Source: Rhynchopus euleeides (lineage: Eukaryota; Euglenozoa; Diplonemea; Diplonemida; Diplonemidae). From it: DNA of 64,000 bases. Location of the stretch: NCBI GenBank assembly GCA_963210315.1, contig OY723292.1, forward strand, positions 1,364,001-1,428,000, read 5' to 3'. The stretch's first letter is position 1, and each line of letters starts with the position of its first letter. The notes beneath the pieces are model-generated. The model searched no databases. It saw only the letters and a list, made by a program, of their open reading frames with translations, and was not told the origin of the DNA. Positions 30,830 through 40,560 of the stretch are shown here, one piece after another. The translations under genes and the position numbers were made by a program.

Positions 30830-31216
30830 CTGGGGGTTTGCATCAACATCAACAGCCTCTTGCCAGGGTTGAGAGCTAAGCGCAGCAGACTTGCTCCAGT
30901 GGTGCGTGTCAAACCCGGCGTCTTTTGTTGTTTCTGTGTTCCCCCAATCCCACCCGCTGGGTCCGGTCATCACGTGCCATCAGTCAAGCAGCGCTGTCAC
31001 CTCCCCCCACCCCACCCCACCCCAGAAACCCATCTGCCCGCCTTGCCCATGCAGACGGCAGTGTTGCCAGCTTCCTCCACACCACCCCGCCCTGCACATG
31101 CAGCCTTGCCCACACCCCCTCACCCCACCAGGTCCCACCCCACCACCCCATCGGGTGGGCACCTCTGCCGTGCCGGGGCACCCCACTCCCATCCCCACAA
31201 CCCCACCACCACAACC

Positions 31217-34200
31217 ATGTCTGCCGGACCCAAGCCGCACCAGCGCCACCACCACCACCACGGGGACGGCGCTGCCTCCACACCCTCTCCAGGCCCTGCC
31301 GCCACACGACCCCAGGCACGCAACCACCACGCCCCACCCGCGCCTGCACGCGGCAGCGCACCACCGCAGCAGGCCACCCCCTCCTCCCGCCGGGAAGCCC
31401 CGCAGCCACGCGACGCCACACCGCGCGATGCGCAGGCAGGGCCTGTAGGGTACCGCGGGGGGCGCCGCCAGTCGACGGGCGACAAGGCAGCGTCGCCTGC
31501 ACCGCCGCCACCCGCCCCCACCGGGCGGCGCGGGTCGAAGAACAGCGAACGCCTCCAGACGGCCCTCGGTGCTGCCGAGAGCGGGGACCGCAGCCTCGCT
31601 GCCGCTGTGCAGTCCGGGCTGGCATGGCGCGCCTCGGCCAGCAGCGTGCCCATCCTGGAGATCCCCAACGGCGGCATCGTGGGTGTTGCCGCCTCCGGGA
31701 TGCTGGCCCTGCAGGCGGGGCGCATCCACGTCGACTCCTTCTCGATGGGGTGGCTGCCGATCCACCTGGCTGACGGCACCCCCGGCTTCACACCCCTCGC
31801 CCTGACGAAGTACAGCCTCGAGGGCACCACCGAGACGCAGTGCTGGACCCGCGTCACCCAACAGGAGCTCGACAGCGGCGCAGCCGCCACCACCACCACC
31901 ACCACCACCACCACCACCACCACCACGCCCTCCCCCTCGTCCTCCTCGTCCGCCTCCCCCGGCGTCGCTGCGGCAGGCGTGGAGGGAGCGGCAAGGAGGG
32001 GGCGTGGCGGTGGTGGGGAGCGGGGGGGCAGCGCACTCCCGGTGGCGGTGCAGCCGCCCATCGCGCCCCTCCCCTCGCACGGCTTCCTGCACGGGTTCCA
32101 GGTGGAGGGGGCGGTGGAGGGGTACGCGCTGCACGTCAACAGGAGGGTGTCGGATGCCACAGCAGGCGACCCCGCCTCACGCGACACACCGCTCGGCAGG
32201 CTGCAGGCGGAGTGCAGCAGGCAGGCGGTGGGCAGCACCACCACCCCCACCGCCACAACACCCGCATCGCCGCAGCCGCAACCTGACCCTGCGGTGCCCT
32301 GCGATGCAGATGCTGCCTCCAGCGCTGCACACCCCTCGGGGGCTGGGGTGGGTGCCACCGAGGGTGACACGGAGGAGGACGACATCGAGGCGTTCATCCG
32401 CAGCGACCCTCTGCTGGAGGGGGTGCGGTGCGACACAGCCTTCTCCGAATGGAACGAGGCGTGGCAGCGCCTCATGGGGCTGCGGGTCCCCGGGAGGCAC
32501 GCCGACCTGTGGCGCGACGCGGCGTCTGCGGTTTACACCAGGTTCGCAGAGTGCTGCGCCGGGTTTGCGGAGCGGATTGCCGAGGAGGCGTTTGCGCAGG
32601 CGCGCAGCGTTGCGGGCGACCCCTCCGGGAGCGAGCCGCCCCGCCGCCCCGCCCTGCACCCGCTGGGGGGCATCGCGGGTGACAGGGCCTACGTCGTCAA
32701 CGGGGTGCTCCTCGAGGAGACTACGGAGCACCTCGGGCAGGGCAGGGTCTACCGCAGCCACGCCGCAGCCACCAAGGCAGCCGCACACCACATGCGGCAC
32801 TCCGCCCTGCTGGCCTCCCTTCGGACACCCCTCCTCAGCACCCCGCTGTGCTGCCTCGTTTCCTACGCGGGGTCCTCCTTCAGATGCACCGCGCTCCTCC
32901 CCATCACCGTCTCCTCCCTTGTCTCCGGCACGGTCGACGGGGGGCGGACCTACGCAAAGGGCTGCCGCTCGGGGCCCCTCCCGCAACCCTACACCCGCGC
33001 CCTGCGCATGGTGGGGGCGGAGCTCAACCTCGCTGCCGGATCCGGCGACTCTGAGGAGGTGCCGCGACACCTCAACGCAGACTGCCAGATCCATGCCGGG
33101 GGGGACGGGCGGGTCTACCTCACCAATGTGGCTCGCCTGATGCCCGCAGCCCTCCCCTCAGACACGGGCGGGGGGGGTTCCGCGAATGACGCACGCAGGG
33201 TGCTGACGCAGCTCATCCGCCCTGAAGCTCTGCGGGGATTTTTCGAGCCGGTGTCACCCGACTGCTTCACGACGCTGCTGCAGGCGGGGGGAGAGGGCCG
33301 CGACCCGGCGGAGGCGGCGCTGCGTGGGGCCTGTTTGAGCCAGTTTGTGCGGGCGCATCTGGTGGAGCAGGTTGCGCAGTGCCTCTCCTCCCTGACGCTG
33401 CCGTCGGATTTTGAGGCGGTGGGGGCTGGGGTTGCGGTGGTCAATCAAAACACAGCTGCTCCTCTCCCGGGCTGCGGCACTACCACCACCACCACCGCGG
33501 CGGCGGCGGCGCGCAGCACCACCGCCGCCCTCTTCTGCGTGGGGTGCCAGGGGAGGATCTCCCCCGACACGCGGTTCCGCTTTCTCTGCTGTGAAAACCG
33601 CGCGGCGCGGTGCTGCTGGCTCTGCTCGGGGTGCTACATCCAACACTGGGAGCGTGTCTCGGCGGAGGCGCGTGAGGAGGAGGAGCGGGAGGGGGGTGGC
33701 GGGGGTAGGCAGGGCGCTACGCCGCCAGGCAGGTCGTCTGTTGCTGGAGGGGAGGGGGAGGAGGAGGAGGACGAGGAAGGGGTGTCGTCTGGGGTTGTGA
33801 CGCGGTGTGGGGCACCCCTGCGGCCCCTCACAGGCATGGAGATGCAGCCAGGCGTGGGAGCCGTGCTGCACTACTTTGGGGTGAACATGCGGCACATCGG
33901 GGTGGTGTACAGCGCGCTGCGGCACTTCGGCCCTGCCGTGCAGCACTACCTGCAGGTGGAGATGGCTGCGAGGGGGTTTAAGGCCTTCCTCGGCAACCAG
34001 GTGCGGCAGCAGGTTGGGTCGCGCAGCTTCGATGCCATCCGGAAGCGCTCTGCCGAGACCCTCAAAAAACTTCTGTTTGCGGGAGGGCTACCCGAGGGTG
34101 CTGCCGAGCAGTTCTGGCGTGAGGAGCTCGCCCCGTTTATAGTGTCGAAGTTCCGCCTGCATATGCCGTTTGCTCTGCACAGCGTGGAGCCGCAGCTGCT

Positions 34201-34546
34201 GGCGCAGCGTGTCTGCGAGCTGACAGGGATCCACCCTGCATCTGCCGCCAAGGCGAGGTCCGGCTCGCTCCCCACAGCGCTGCGCTTCCGCCCCGTGGTG
34301 AAGGGGTTCGATGTGGCAGCGCTGTTCCCCTTCCCGCCGCACAGCCACGCGTCTCTCTTCGCGTCGCAGTGCGATGCGGCCGATGCTGCGCGCTTCTGGG
34401 CGCGGCATTTCGCCACATGCGGCTACAAAGGCCTGAAGCCTGCACCCCTGCTGCGGCACCTGCTCGAGAGGCAGGAGGAAGGCGGGGCAGGGGGAGATGC
34501 CTTGGGGCTAGAGGGTGTAGCAGGCGCTCCACCAGCGCTGGGGTGA
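31217..34546 (+). CDS. CLU-domain protein (clustered-mitochondria/TIF31-like) without TPR region
   Basis: A single-exon frame of 1109 residues; the ATG at 31217 is preferred because the upstream extension is low-complexity. Residues 1-135 are Pro/His/Ser-rich and disordered, and a run of about 14 Thr (near 223-236) comes from an ACC microsatellite. From about 385 the CLU domain follows: WNEAWQRL, then HPLGGIAGDRAYVVNGVLLEE given as its pieces, the LNADCQIHAGGDGRVYLTNV segment, and later FGVNMRHIGVVYSALRHFG and YLQVEMAARGFKAFL. The last two match the conserved NMRYLG and EMVARA regions of CLU proteins, which bind mRNAs for mitochondrial proteins and affect mitochondrial distribution. A Cys-rich stretch (FCVGCQ to CWLCSGC, about 771-815) is inserted before that. 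The C-terminal TPR array of classic CLU proteins is missing. Confidence 0.75.
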   Translation: MSAGPKPHQRHHHHHGDGAASTPSPGPAATRPQARNHHAPPAPARGSAPPQQATPSSRREAPQPRDATPRDAQAGPVGYRGGRRQSTGDKAASPAPPPPAPTGRRGSKNSERLQTALGAAESGDRSLAAAVQSGLAWRASASSVPILEIPNGGIVGVAASGMLALQAGRIHVDSFSMGWLPIHLADGTPGFTPLALTKYSLEGTTETQCWTRVTQQELDSGAAATTTTTTTTTTTTTPSPSSSSSASPGVAAAGVEGAARRGRGGGGERGGSALPVAVQPPIAPLPSHGFLHGFQVEGAVEGYALHVNRRVSDATAGDPASRDTPLGRLQAECSRQAVGSTTTPTATTPASPQPQPDPAVPCDADAASSAAHPSGAGVGATEGDTEEDDIEAFIRSDPLLEGVRCDTAFSEWNEAWQRLMGLRVPGRHADLWRDAASAVYTRFAECCAGFAERIAEEAFAQARSVAGDPSGSEPPRRPALHPLGGIAGDRAYVVNGVLLEETTEHLGQGRVYRSHAAATKAAAHHMRHSALLASLRTPLLSTPLCCLVSYAGSSFRCTALLPITVSSLVSGTVDGGRTYAKGCRSGPLPQPYTRALRMVGAELNLAAGSGDSEEVPRHLNADCQIHAGGDGRVYLTNVARLMPAALPSDTGGGGSANDARRVLTQLIRPEALRGFFEPVSPDCFTTLLQAGGEGRDPAEAALRGACLSQFVRAHLVEQVAQCLSSLTLPSDFEAVGAGVAVVNQNTAAPLPGCGTTTTTTAAAAARSTTAALFCVGCQGRISPDTRFRFLCCENRAARCCWLCSGCYIQHWERVSAEAREEEEREGGGGGRQGATPPGRSSVAGGEGEEEEDEEGVSSGVVTRCGAPLRPLTGMEMQPGVGAVLHYFGVNMRHIGVVYSALRHFGPAVQHYLQVEMAARGFKAFLGNQVRQQVGSRSFDAIRKRSAETLKKLLFAGGLPEGAAEQFWREELAPFIVSKFRLHMPFALHSVEPQLLAQRVCELTGIHPASAAKARSGSLPTALRFRPVVKGFDVAALFPFPPHSHASLFASQCDAADAARFWARHFATCGYKGLKPAPLLRHLLERQEEGGAGGDALGLEGVAGAPPALG

Positions 34547-35352
34547 TATGGGGTGCTGTTGCAGCTTAGGATCTTGTGTTGAGACCTGGTGAGGGCGGAG
34601 TGTTGGGCGTGTCGTGTGTTTTTGTTTAAAAATAACGGCGTCTTTGCTGGGTGGGGGGGTGGGGGTGGGGGGCAGCTTCTTCTGCCTGAAATGGAAGCGG
34701 GTCTGGGCAGCACCCTCAAGGCTGCCCAGAGTGTGTGGGCAAGCACCTTTTCAGAGAAGTCCTATTCCAGCAACACAACAGAGCAATCCTCCGTGTGACG
34801 CATGCTGGCCAGGAGGGCCGACGGCAGCAGCGCCAAGGAGAATGTAGATGGTGTGTCTGGGTTCATTTACACGAGTTTGTCTGTTTTTGGTAGAACGCGC
34901 AAATCACCCGCTCGGGCGAGAAGTGTGTTGCACAAACAAACACATTACGTACCGCCGGCTCCTTTTTTGGTTTCTCTTTCTTTGGCGTGGTGGCCAGAAT
35001 TGTGATGCGTGTCTATCCCGACGCCCTCTCTCACAGCGCCGGACCCCTGGCCCTCATGTCTGTCACACACGTCAGACAGCTTCTGCAGCCACGATCGGGT
35101 GCCTGTGTCCCTCGGAGTGAGTATGGGGCCTAATGTACGTCGTGGGTTGGGTGAGCGGCTGGCACTGGGGCCCGCAACTCTGCTCGCCCCGCAGGCCGCG
35201 CTGCTGCTATGTGGCTGTCGAACACCTGCTACGGAGGTTGTCGTCCTCCGTGGTGTCTACACTAACAATGTGCGTTCTAAATTCTGGGAGGGAATGTTGC
35301 CCTGGTTGCAAGTTTGGTTCGATGCATGCCTCGCACGGCAGGCCTGTTGCGG
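34547..35352. other. intergenic region, no gene seen
   Basis: No conserved coding sequence is visible. The stretch includes a G-rich run at about 34650-34672 and otherwise ordinary sequence ahead of the cassette of the DUF4116 gene. Confidence 0.45.
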
Positions 35353-35450
35353 CACGCAGCGAGCAGCCCCCCCACCTCACCTGTGTTTGGTGCCGCCCGT
35401 GCTGCTGCCGTGTTCCCGTCCCACCTGTGTTTGGTGCCGCGTGCACACCA
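35353..35450 (+). promoter_or_regulatory. duplicated WD40-family cassette upstream of the DUF4116 gene
   Basis: The core CCTGTGTTTGGTGCCGC occurs twice, near 35379 and 35419, with CGCAGCGAGCAGCCC before the first and a CA-rich tract after the second. CCTCGCACGGCAGGCCTGTT lies just upstream (about 35330-35350), as before paralogue 3. The coding regions behind these cassettes are not related except for the ubiquitin-like start. Confidence 0.65.
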
Positions 35451-35576
35451 CACGCACACACACACACCACGTCCCACAAGGAGGGGGTGTATCTTGCGGT
35501 ACTGTGTGTGCGCCGCCCCGTGGGTTCGCCACGTACCACATCAGAGACAGGCAAGACCAGTGTGTCTGTTGAAGCA

Positions 35577-37763
35577 ATGGAGGTGTTCCTGCAGCACAGG
35601 CTGTGTGGGGAGCAGCATGCGGTGCACATCGGGGAGGGCGACACGCCGGTTCAACTCAAGGCAAAGGCACTCGGTGTCGTCGGGTCGCCTGCTGGCGCGC
35701 TTCCCGAGGATGTGGAGCTGTCGGTGGGTGGGGATACGCTCGACGACAGCACGCCGCTGTGCGGTGCCGCAGGTGTGTCGCAGGGGTGCTGCATTGAGAT
35801 GGAGCTGTCGGGTGCTCGCTTCATTGAGGTGCTGGAGAAGCAGATGCGCGACGGCCGGGATGGGTCTGGCTTTGACTTCAAAGCCATCATACCTACCTGG
35901 GCACGGCGTCTGCGTGACGTGGCGCTTGCGATGGTGGAGTGCGACGGAAATGCGTTGCAGCACCTCGATGAGTCATTCCGCGGTGACAGACACATCGTCA
36001 CCGCAGCGGTGCGCAGTCACGGTGACGCATTTCAATTCGCTTCCGAGGACCTGCGTGCGGATGAGGACATGGTGCTGTCGGTGGCACTGATACGCTGGGA
36101 CGATGGCATGCCGAGAACCTCCGACCTGAGGCATGCATCACCTGCACTGCTCAGCAACAAACCCTTCGTCCTCACTCTTGTGCAGCGGTCTGACCATGTA
36201 TTTCAAGCACTCAAGTACGTCGATGCAGCGCTGCAGGCCGACAGGGAGGTGGTCATGGCGGCAGTCCGACGCGACGGTCACGCACTCGGCTACGCCTGTG
36301 AGTCCCTCCGCAACGACAGGCAGGTGGTCATGGCGGCAGCTCACATCCATCGCGCAGGTGCTGCACTGCGTAACGACAAGGAGCTTGTTCTCCGTTCTCT
36401 CCGAATGGGCATGGTTTATGGGATTGTTAATTCTGATGCAATGCGTGCCGACAGGGAGGTGATGCTGACTGCCGTGCGTCTGAACGGAGATGACTTCCAA
36501 GCGGCAGCTTCCGCACTGCGCCGCGACACGGGGTTCCAACGCGAGGCTGTGCTGTGGCAGGGTGTGGTGTTGGGGTATGTCCACAAGTCGCTTCGCCAAG
36601 ACCGAGACCTTGTTCATGCAGCAGTCGAGACCTTGCCATATGCGCTCGAATGCGCCGACCCTTCCCTCCAGGGCGACAGGGAGGTGGTGCTCGCTGCGAT
36701 GCACAGTCGAGGCCTGTGGGGTCACAGCTGTGCACTGCGCTGTGCACCTTCACACCTGAAGCAGGACGAGGAGGTGGTGCTGGTCGGTGTGCGGCGTGAC
36801 CCATTTCTGCTCAAAGAAGCAGACCCCTCACTTCGTACCAACAGAGACTTCGTGCTGCAGTGTGTCAAGCTGCAGGGGTCTGCCTTGGAGCACGCCGACC
36901 CCTCCGTGTCCAGCGACAGGGAGGTGCAGCTTGCTGCGGTGGCAGAGGAACCAAGTGCCTTGCGCCTCTGTGACGAGTCGATCCGCAGCAACAGAGATGT
37001 GGTCCTCACAGCCGTGCGGAAGAAGGGCTCTTCTCTGAAGTACGCTTCAGACAACCTGCGCAAGGATCGTGAGGTCGTGCTTGCTGCTGTGAAGTCGTCC
37101 CAGTCTCGGACGCTGCAACATGCTGATGTATCATTCCGCAAGGACGAGGAGGTGGTACTCGCAGCCACACACACTGACGGGGACGCTCTCCAATACGCCG
37201 ACCCTTCATTCCGCAGCAACAGAGACTTCATGCTTGCAGCGGTACGCAAGTCCGGGTGCGCTCTTCGCTACGCCAGTGCTTCACTGTGCCGTGACAAGGA
37301 GCTTCAGCTCGCTGCCGTCCAGCAGGACGGGAGGGCCCTGCAGTACGCTGACCCTTCACTGCAGAGCGACAGGTCGGTTGTGCTTCAGGCAGCTCGTGCA
37401 CACGGCGCCACACTGCAGTTCGCCGATCCTGTGTTCTGTGCCGACGAGGAGGTGGTTCTCGCAGCCGTGACGAGTTGCGGCAGTGCGCTGCGCTTCGCCG
37501 ACCACACACTGTGGAACAAGCGTGAGGTGGTGCTGGCGGCTGTGCGCCAGGAGGGGTGTGCCCTGCAGTTCGCCCCCACAGCGCTTTGCTGCGACAAGGA
37601 GGTGGTCCTGGCGGCTGTGCGTGCCAACCCAGGCGCCTACATCCACGCGTCTGCCCCGCTGCGCCGCGACAGCGACGTTGTTGCTGCCGCTTTTCCTGAG
37701 CCGCACGAACAGAATAGACGGCGGTGCATCAGAACGGGAGAACACGCTCAACCGACTGCCTAG
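35577..37763 (+). CDS. ubiquitin-like-DUF4116 repeat protein
   Basis: The preferred start, ATG at 35577, gives 728 residues and a clean N-terminus; the frame is open upstream through the cassette. Residues 1-80 look ubiquitin-like (MEVFLQHRLCGEQ, ending in a DDSTPLCGAAGVSQG-type loop), similar in outline to the start of the broken gene at 14031. About residues 130-715 consist of roughly twenty repeats of 22-26 residues of the DUF4116 type, for example YADPSLQSDRSVVLQAA and FADHTLWNKREVVLAAV, each with a D/N-R/K-E/D-V-V core. DUF4116 repeats are common in protists and some giant viruses, and their role is unknown; a superhelical binding scaffold is likely. There is no intron. Confidence 0.8.
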   Translation: MEVFLQHRLCGEQHAVHIGEGDTPVQLKAKALGVVGSPAGALPEDVELSVGGDTLDDSTPLCGAAGVSQGCCIEMELSGARFIEVLEKQMRDGRDGSGFDFKAIIPTWARRLRDVALAMVECDGNALQHLDESFRGDRHIVTAAVRSHGDAFQFASEDLRADEDMVLSVALIRWDDGMPRTSDLRHASPALLSNKPFVLTLVQRSDHVFQALKYVDAALQADREVVMAAVRRDGHALGYACESLRNDRQVVMAAAHIHRAGAALRNDKELVLRSLRMGMVYGIVNSDAMRADREVMLTAVRLNGDDFQAAASALRRDTGFQREAVLWQGVVLGYVHKSLRQDRDLVHAAVETLPYALECADPSLQGDREVVLAAMHSRGLWGHSCALRCAPSHLKQDEEVVLVGVRRDPFLLKEADPSLRTNRDFVLQCVKLQGSALEHADPSVSSDREVQLAAVAEEPSALRLCDESIRSNRDVVLTAVRKKGSSLKYASDNLRKDREVVLAAVKSSQSRTLQHADVSFRKDEEVVLAATHTDGDALQYADPSFRSNRDFMLAAVRKSGCALRYASASLCRDKELQLAAVQQDGRALQYADPSLQSDRSVVLQAARAHGATLQFADPVFCADEEVVLAAVTSCGSALRFADHTLWNKREVVLAAVRQEGCALQFAPTALCCDKEVVLAAVRANPGAYIHASAPLRRDSDVVAAAFPEPHEQNRRRCIRTGEHAQPTA

Positions 37764-37954
37764 ATGAGCGGACCTGCATCGTACAGAAGTCCACCGAGAC
37801 CGTGTTGGTAATGCAACAACCATCCCACACCCCCTTTGCCCGGACGCATCGCCAGGTGTGCCGGATGGCATACCGTTGACAGCTAGAGGGCTGAGGCAGC
37901 CCCCATGCTTGCCTTGCGATGCTGCAACTCGAAATATGTGTCTTCTGTCTTCTC

Positions 37955-38205
37955 TTTTGCACATAACACACCTGTGTGGTACGGGAAATGCTACGAGGAA
38001 CGCGATGGACTCGGGACTGCTGCTGGCCTCTCTTGCTATGGTTTACTTATGTTTCGTGCTCCACCTGCTCCACCTCATTCTGCACTTCAGATGATCCACT
38101 TCACGTGGGTTACGGGGTTTGGGACAACGATGATATGTTGTGTCCGACGACAAGGTAAGGTAAGCTCATCGAGGTACACCAAACCGGAGTTGTCAAATCA
38201 AAAAA
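37955..38205 (+). repeat. 250-bp direct repeat, left copy
   Basis: This segment (TTTTGCACATAACACACCTG to GTTGTCAAATCAAAAA) is repeated at 42677-42928 with no difference that I can see. It starts about 190 bp after the DUF4116 gene. It contains an ATG frame of 29 residues at 38005-38094 for a hydrophobic peptide (GLLLASLAMVYLCFVLHLLH). The paired direct repeats around a 4.5-kb interior resemble an LTR layout, but the ends are not TG/CA and I recognise no retroelement protein inside. Confidence 0.85.
38005..38094 (+). CDS. possible 29-residue hydrophobic peptide
   Basis: ATG to TGA, encoding MDSGLLLASLAMV and on to LHLILHFR: one membrane helix with little else. The identical frame is in the right repeat at 42727-42816. 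It could be a microprotein or a chance frame in a repeat; codon evidence is too thin to decide. Confidence 0.2.
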   Translation: MDSGLLLASLAMVYLCFVLHLLHLILHFR

Positions 38206-38259
38206 GACACACCGCCCGAGAGGCAATTGGTGTGACACAACAGCGATGACACAACCACT

Positions 38260-39352
38260 CTGCCCGAGGGGGCGCGTTTTTAGCGACCGAGACCTCCTCT
38301 CCTGACTGAGGGACACACGATCTGACCGTCCGAGAGACGCAGCATTCTACCCTGCCCGAGGGGCACCCACTCTCCTGACCGAGAGACACGCAGTCTTGCC
38401 CGAGGGGCACCTGGTTTCCTGACCGAGACAATATTCTGCCCGAGGGGCACTCACTCTCCCGACCGAGAGACACGCAGTTTTGCCCGAGGGGCACCTGTTC
38501 TCCTGACCGAGACAATATTCTGCCCGAGGGGCACCCACTCTCCCGACCGAGAGACGCAGCATCTCGCCCGAGGGGCACCTGTTCTCCTGACCGAGACAAA
38601 AATTTTGCCCGAGGGGCACCCACTCTCCCGACCGAGAGACACGCAGTCTTGCCCGAGGGGCACCTGTTCTCCTGACCGAGACAATATTCTGCCCGAGGGG
38701 CATCCACTCTCCCGACCGAGAGACGCAGCATCTCGCCCGAGGGGCACCTGTTCTCCTGACCGAGACAATATTCTGCCCGAGGGGCACTCACTCTCCCGAC
38801 CGAGAGACACGCAGTTTTGCCCGAGGGGCACCCGGTTTCCTGACCGAGACAAAACTATGCCCGAGGGGCACCCACTCTCCCGACCGAGAGACGCAGCATC
38901 TCGCCCGAGGGGCACCTGTTCTCCTGACCGAGACAAAAATTTTGCCCGAGGGGCACCCACTCTCCCGACCGAGAGACACGCAGTCTTGCCCGAGGGGCAC
39001 CTGTTCTCCTGACCGAGACAATATTCTGCCCGAGGGGCATCCACTCTCCCGACCGAGAGACGCAGCATCTCGCCCGAGGGGCACCTGTTCTCCTGACCGA
39101 GACAATATTCTGCCCGAGGGGCACTCACTCTCCCGACCGAGAGACACGCAGTTTTGCCCGAGGGGCACCCGTTATCCTGACCGAGACAAAACTATGCCCG
39201 AGGGGCACCCACTCTCCCGACCGAGAGACGCAGCATCTCGCCCGAGGGGCACCTGTTCTCCTGACCGAGACAAAAATTTTGCCCGAGGGGCACCCGCTCT
39301 CCCGACCGAGAGATACACAATCTTGCCCGAGGGGCACCAAATCCCGACCGAG
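38260..39352. repeat. minisatellite with 337-bp higher-order repeat
   Basis: About two dozen units of 39-42 bp alternate between two types. Both contain TGCCCGAGGGGCAC, followed by CTCTCCCGACCGAGAGAC or TCTCCTGACCGAGACAA. Groups of eight units repeat as a larger block: 38605-38941 reappears with few changes at 38942-39278. Frames stay open on both strands because of the composition; I do not regard them as genes. Confidence 0.9.
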
Positions 39353-39829
39353 AAGACGACCCTCACACCATGCTCGTGTCAGGTCTCAAGAGGGCCGAAG
39401 CCGCGGTTGAGGACAACAACACCCCCACGCACTGGTTCTAATAAATGACGGCGAGGTGCACGGGGGGATCAGCACGAAGGAGGGGCGCAAAAAGATGGGG
39501 ATGATGACGCCGTGGTGTTCAAGGTGGTCCTCCGCCGCTTATGAACGTGACAGCGGGACAGCGCTGCGCCCGTGGCCGCAGCGGATTGAGGACATTCCCA
39601 TCAGCCATCGAGACTATCACCGCGCCTCGCCGAAAACCTGCTTCACGCTTGATCGCGCTCAAGGTTTCCAAACGCATACTTCAGCTGGAGGTTCCGTCAC
39701 AGAGGCGCTGACAAAGGCGGGACCAAGAGCAACAGTCGGGTGCTGATAAATGGGTCGATACTGATGCAGCAAAGTGACGTCAGTGATATCCAACTCCTAC
39801 TTTCCTGACCGAGACACGATCTTGCCGAG

Positions 39830-40560
39830 GAGCATCGGACCGAGACACCCACTTCTGCCTGAGGGGCACCTAGCCGAGACGCATTTTTCCTGCCCGAGGG
39901 GCATCTCGCCGAGACATTACCTGCCTGAGGGGCACCTGGCCACGACATACCTACAGCTTACGCTTGCGGGGCACCCTGCCTGAGGAGCACCTGGCCAAGA
40001 CATACATTTCCGCCTACGAGGCACCCTGCCCGAGGGGCACCTGGTCAAGACACACACTTCCGCCTACGGGGCACCCTGCCCGAGGGGCACCTGGCCAAGA
40101 CAGACACCTCTGCCTACGAGGCACCCTGCCCGAGGGGCACCTGGCCAAGACATACACTTCCGCCTACGAGGCACCCTGCCCGAGGGGCACCTGGCCAAGA
40201 CATACACTTCCGCCTACGAGGCACCCTGCCCGAGGGGCACCTGGCCAAGACATACACTTCCGCCTACGAGGCACCCTGCCCGAGGGGCACCTGGTCAAGA
40301 CATACATTTCCGCCTACGGGGCACCCTGCCTGAGGGGCATCTGGCCGCGACATACACTTCCGCCTACGGGGCACCCTGCCTGAGGGGCACCTGGCCAAGA
40401 CGCACATTCATGCCCGAGGGACACCGGGCCGAGACATTACATTCCCTGCCTGAGGGACACCTGGCCGAGACACATTCCTGCCGAGGGGCACTCACTCCCG
40501 ACCGCGAGACGCAGGATTTTGCCTGAGGGGCACCTCCTCTCCTGACCGAGACACAACCCC
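39830..40560. repeat. 50-bp minisatellite related to the preceding array
   Basis: The best-ordered part, about 39990-40410, holds some eight units of 50 bp reading CACCCTGCCCGAGGGGCACC, TGGCCAAGACATACACTTCC and GCCTACGAGG. The flanks are more decayed. The GCCCGAGGGGCAC core is the same as in the 38.3-39.3 kb array, so both grew from a common word. Between the arrays (39353-39829) is about 480 bp of sequence without a recognised gene. Confidence 0.9.

Noticed and set aside
38198-39448. Frames rich in PRGTCSPDRD or PLGQNIVSVRR repeats
   Set aside because: They follow the minisatellite unit on both strands and show no codon bias or conserved domain.
38260-40560. CRISPR-like array of regular repeats
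   Set aside because: The units are back to back without unique spacers, in eukaryotic DNA.
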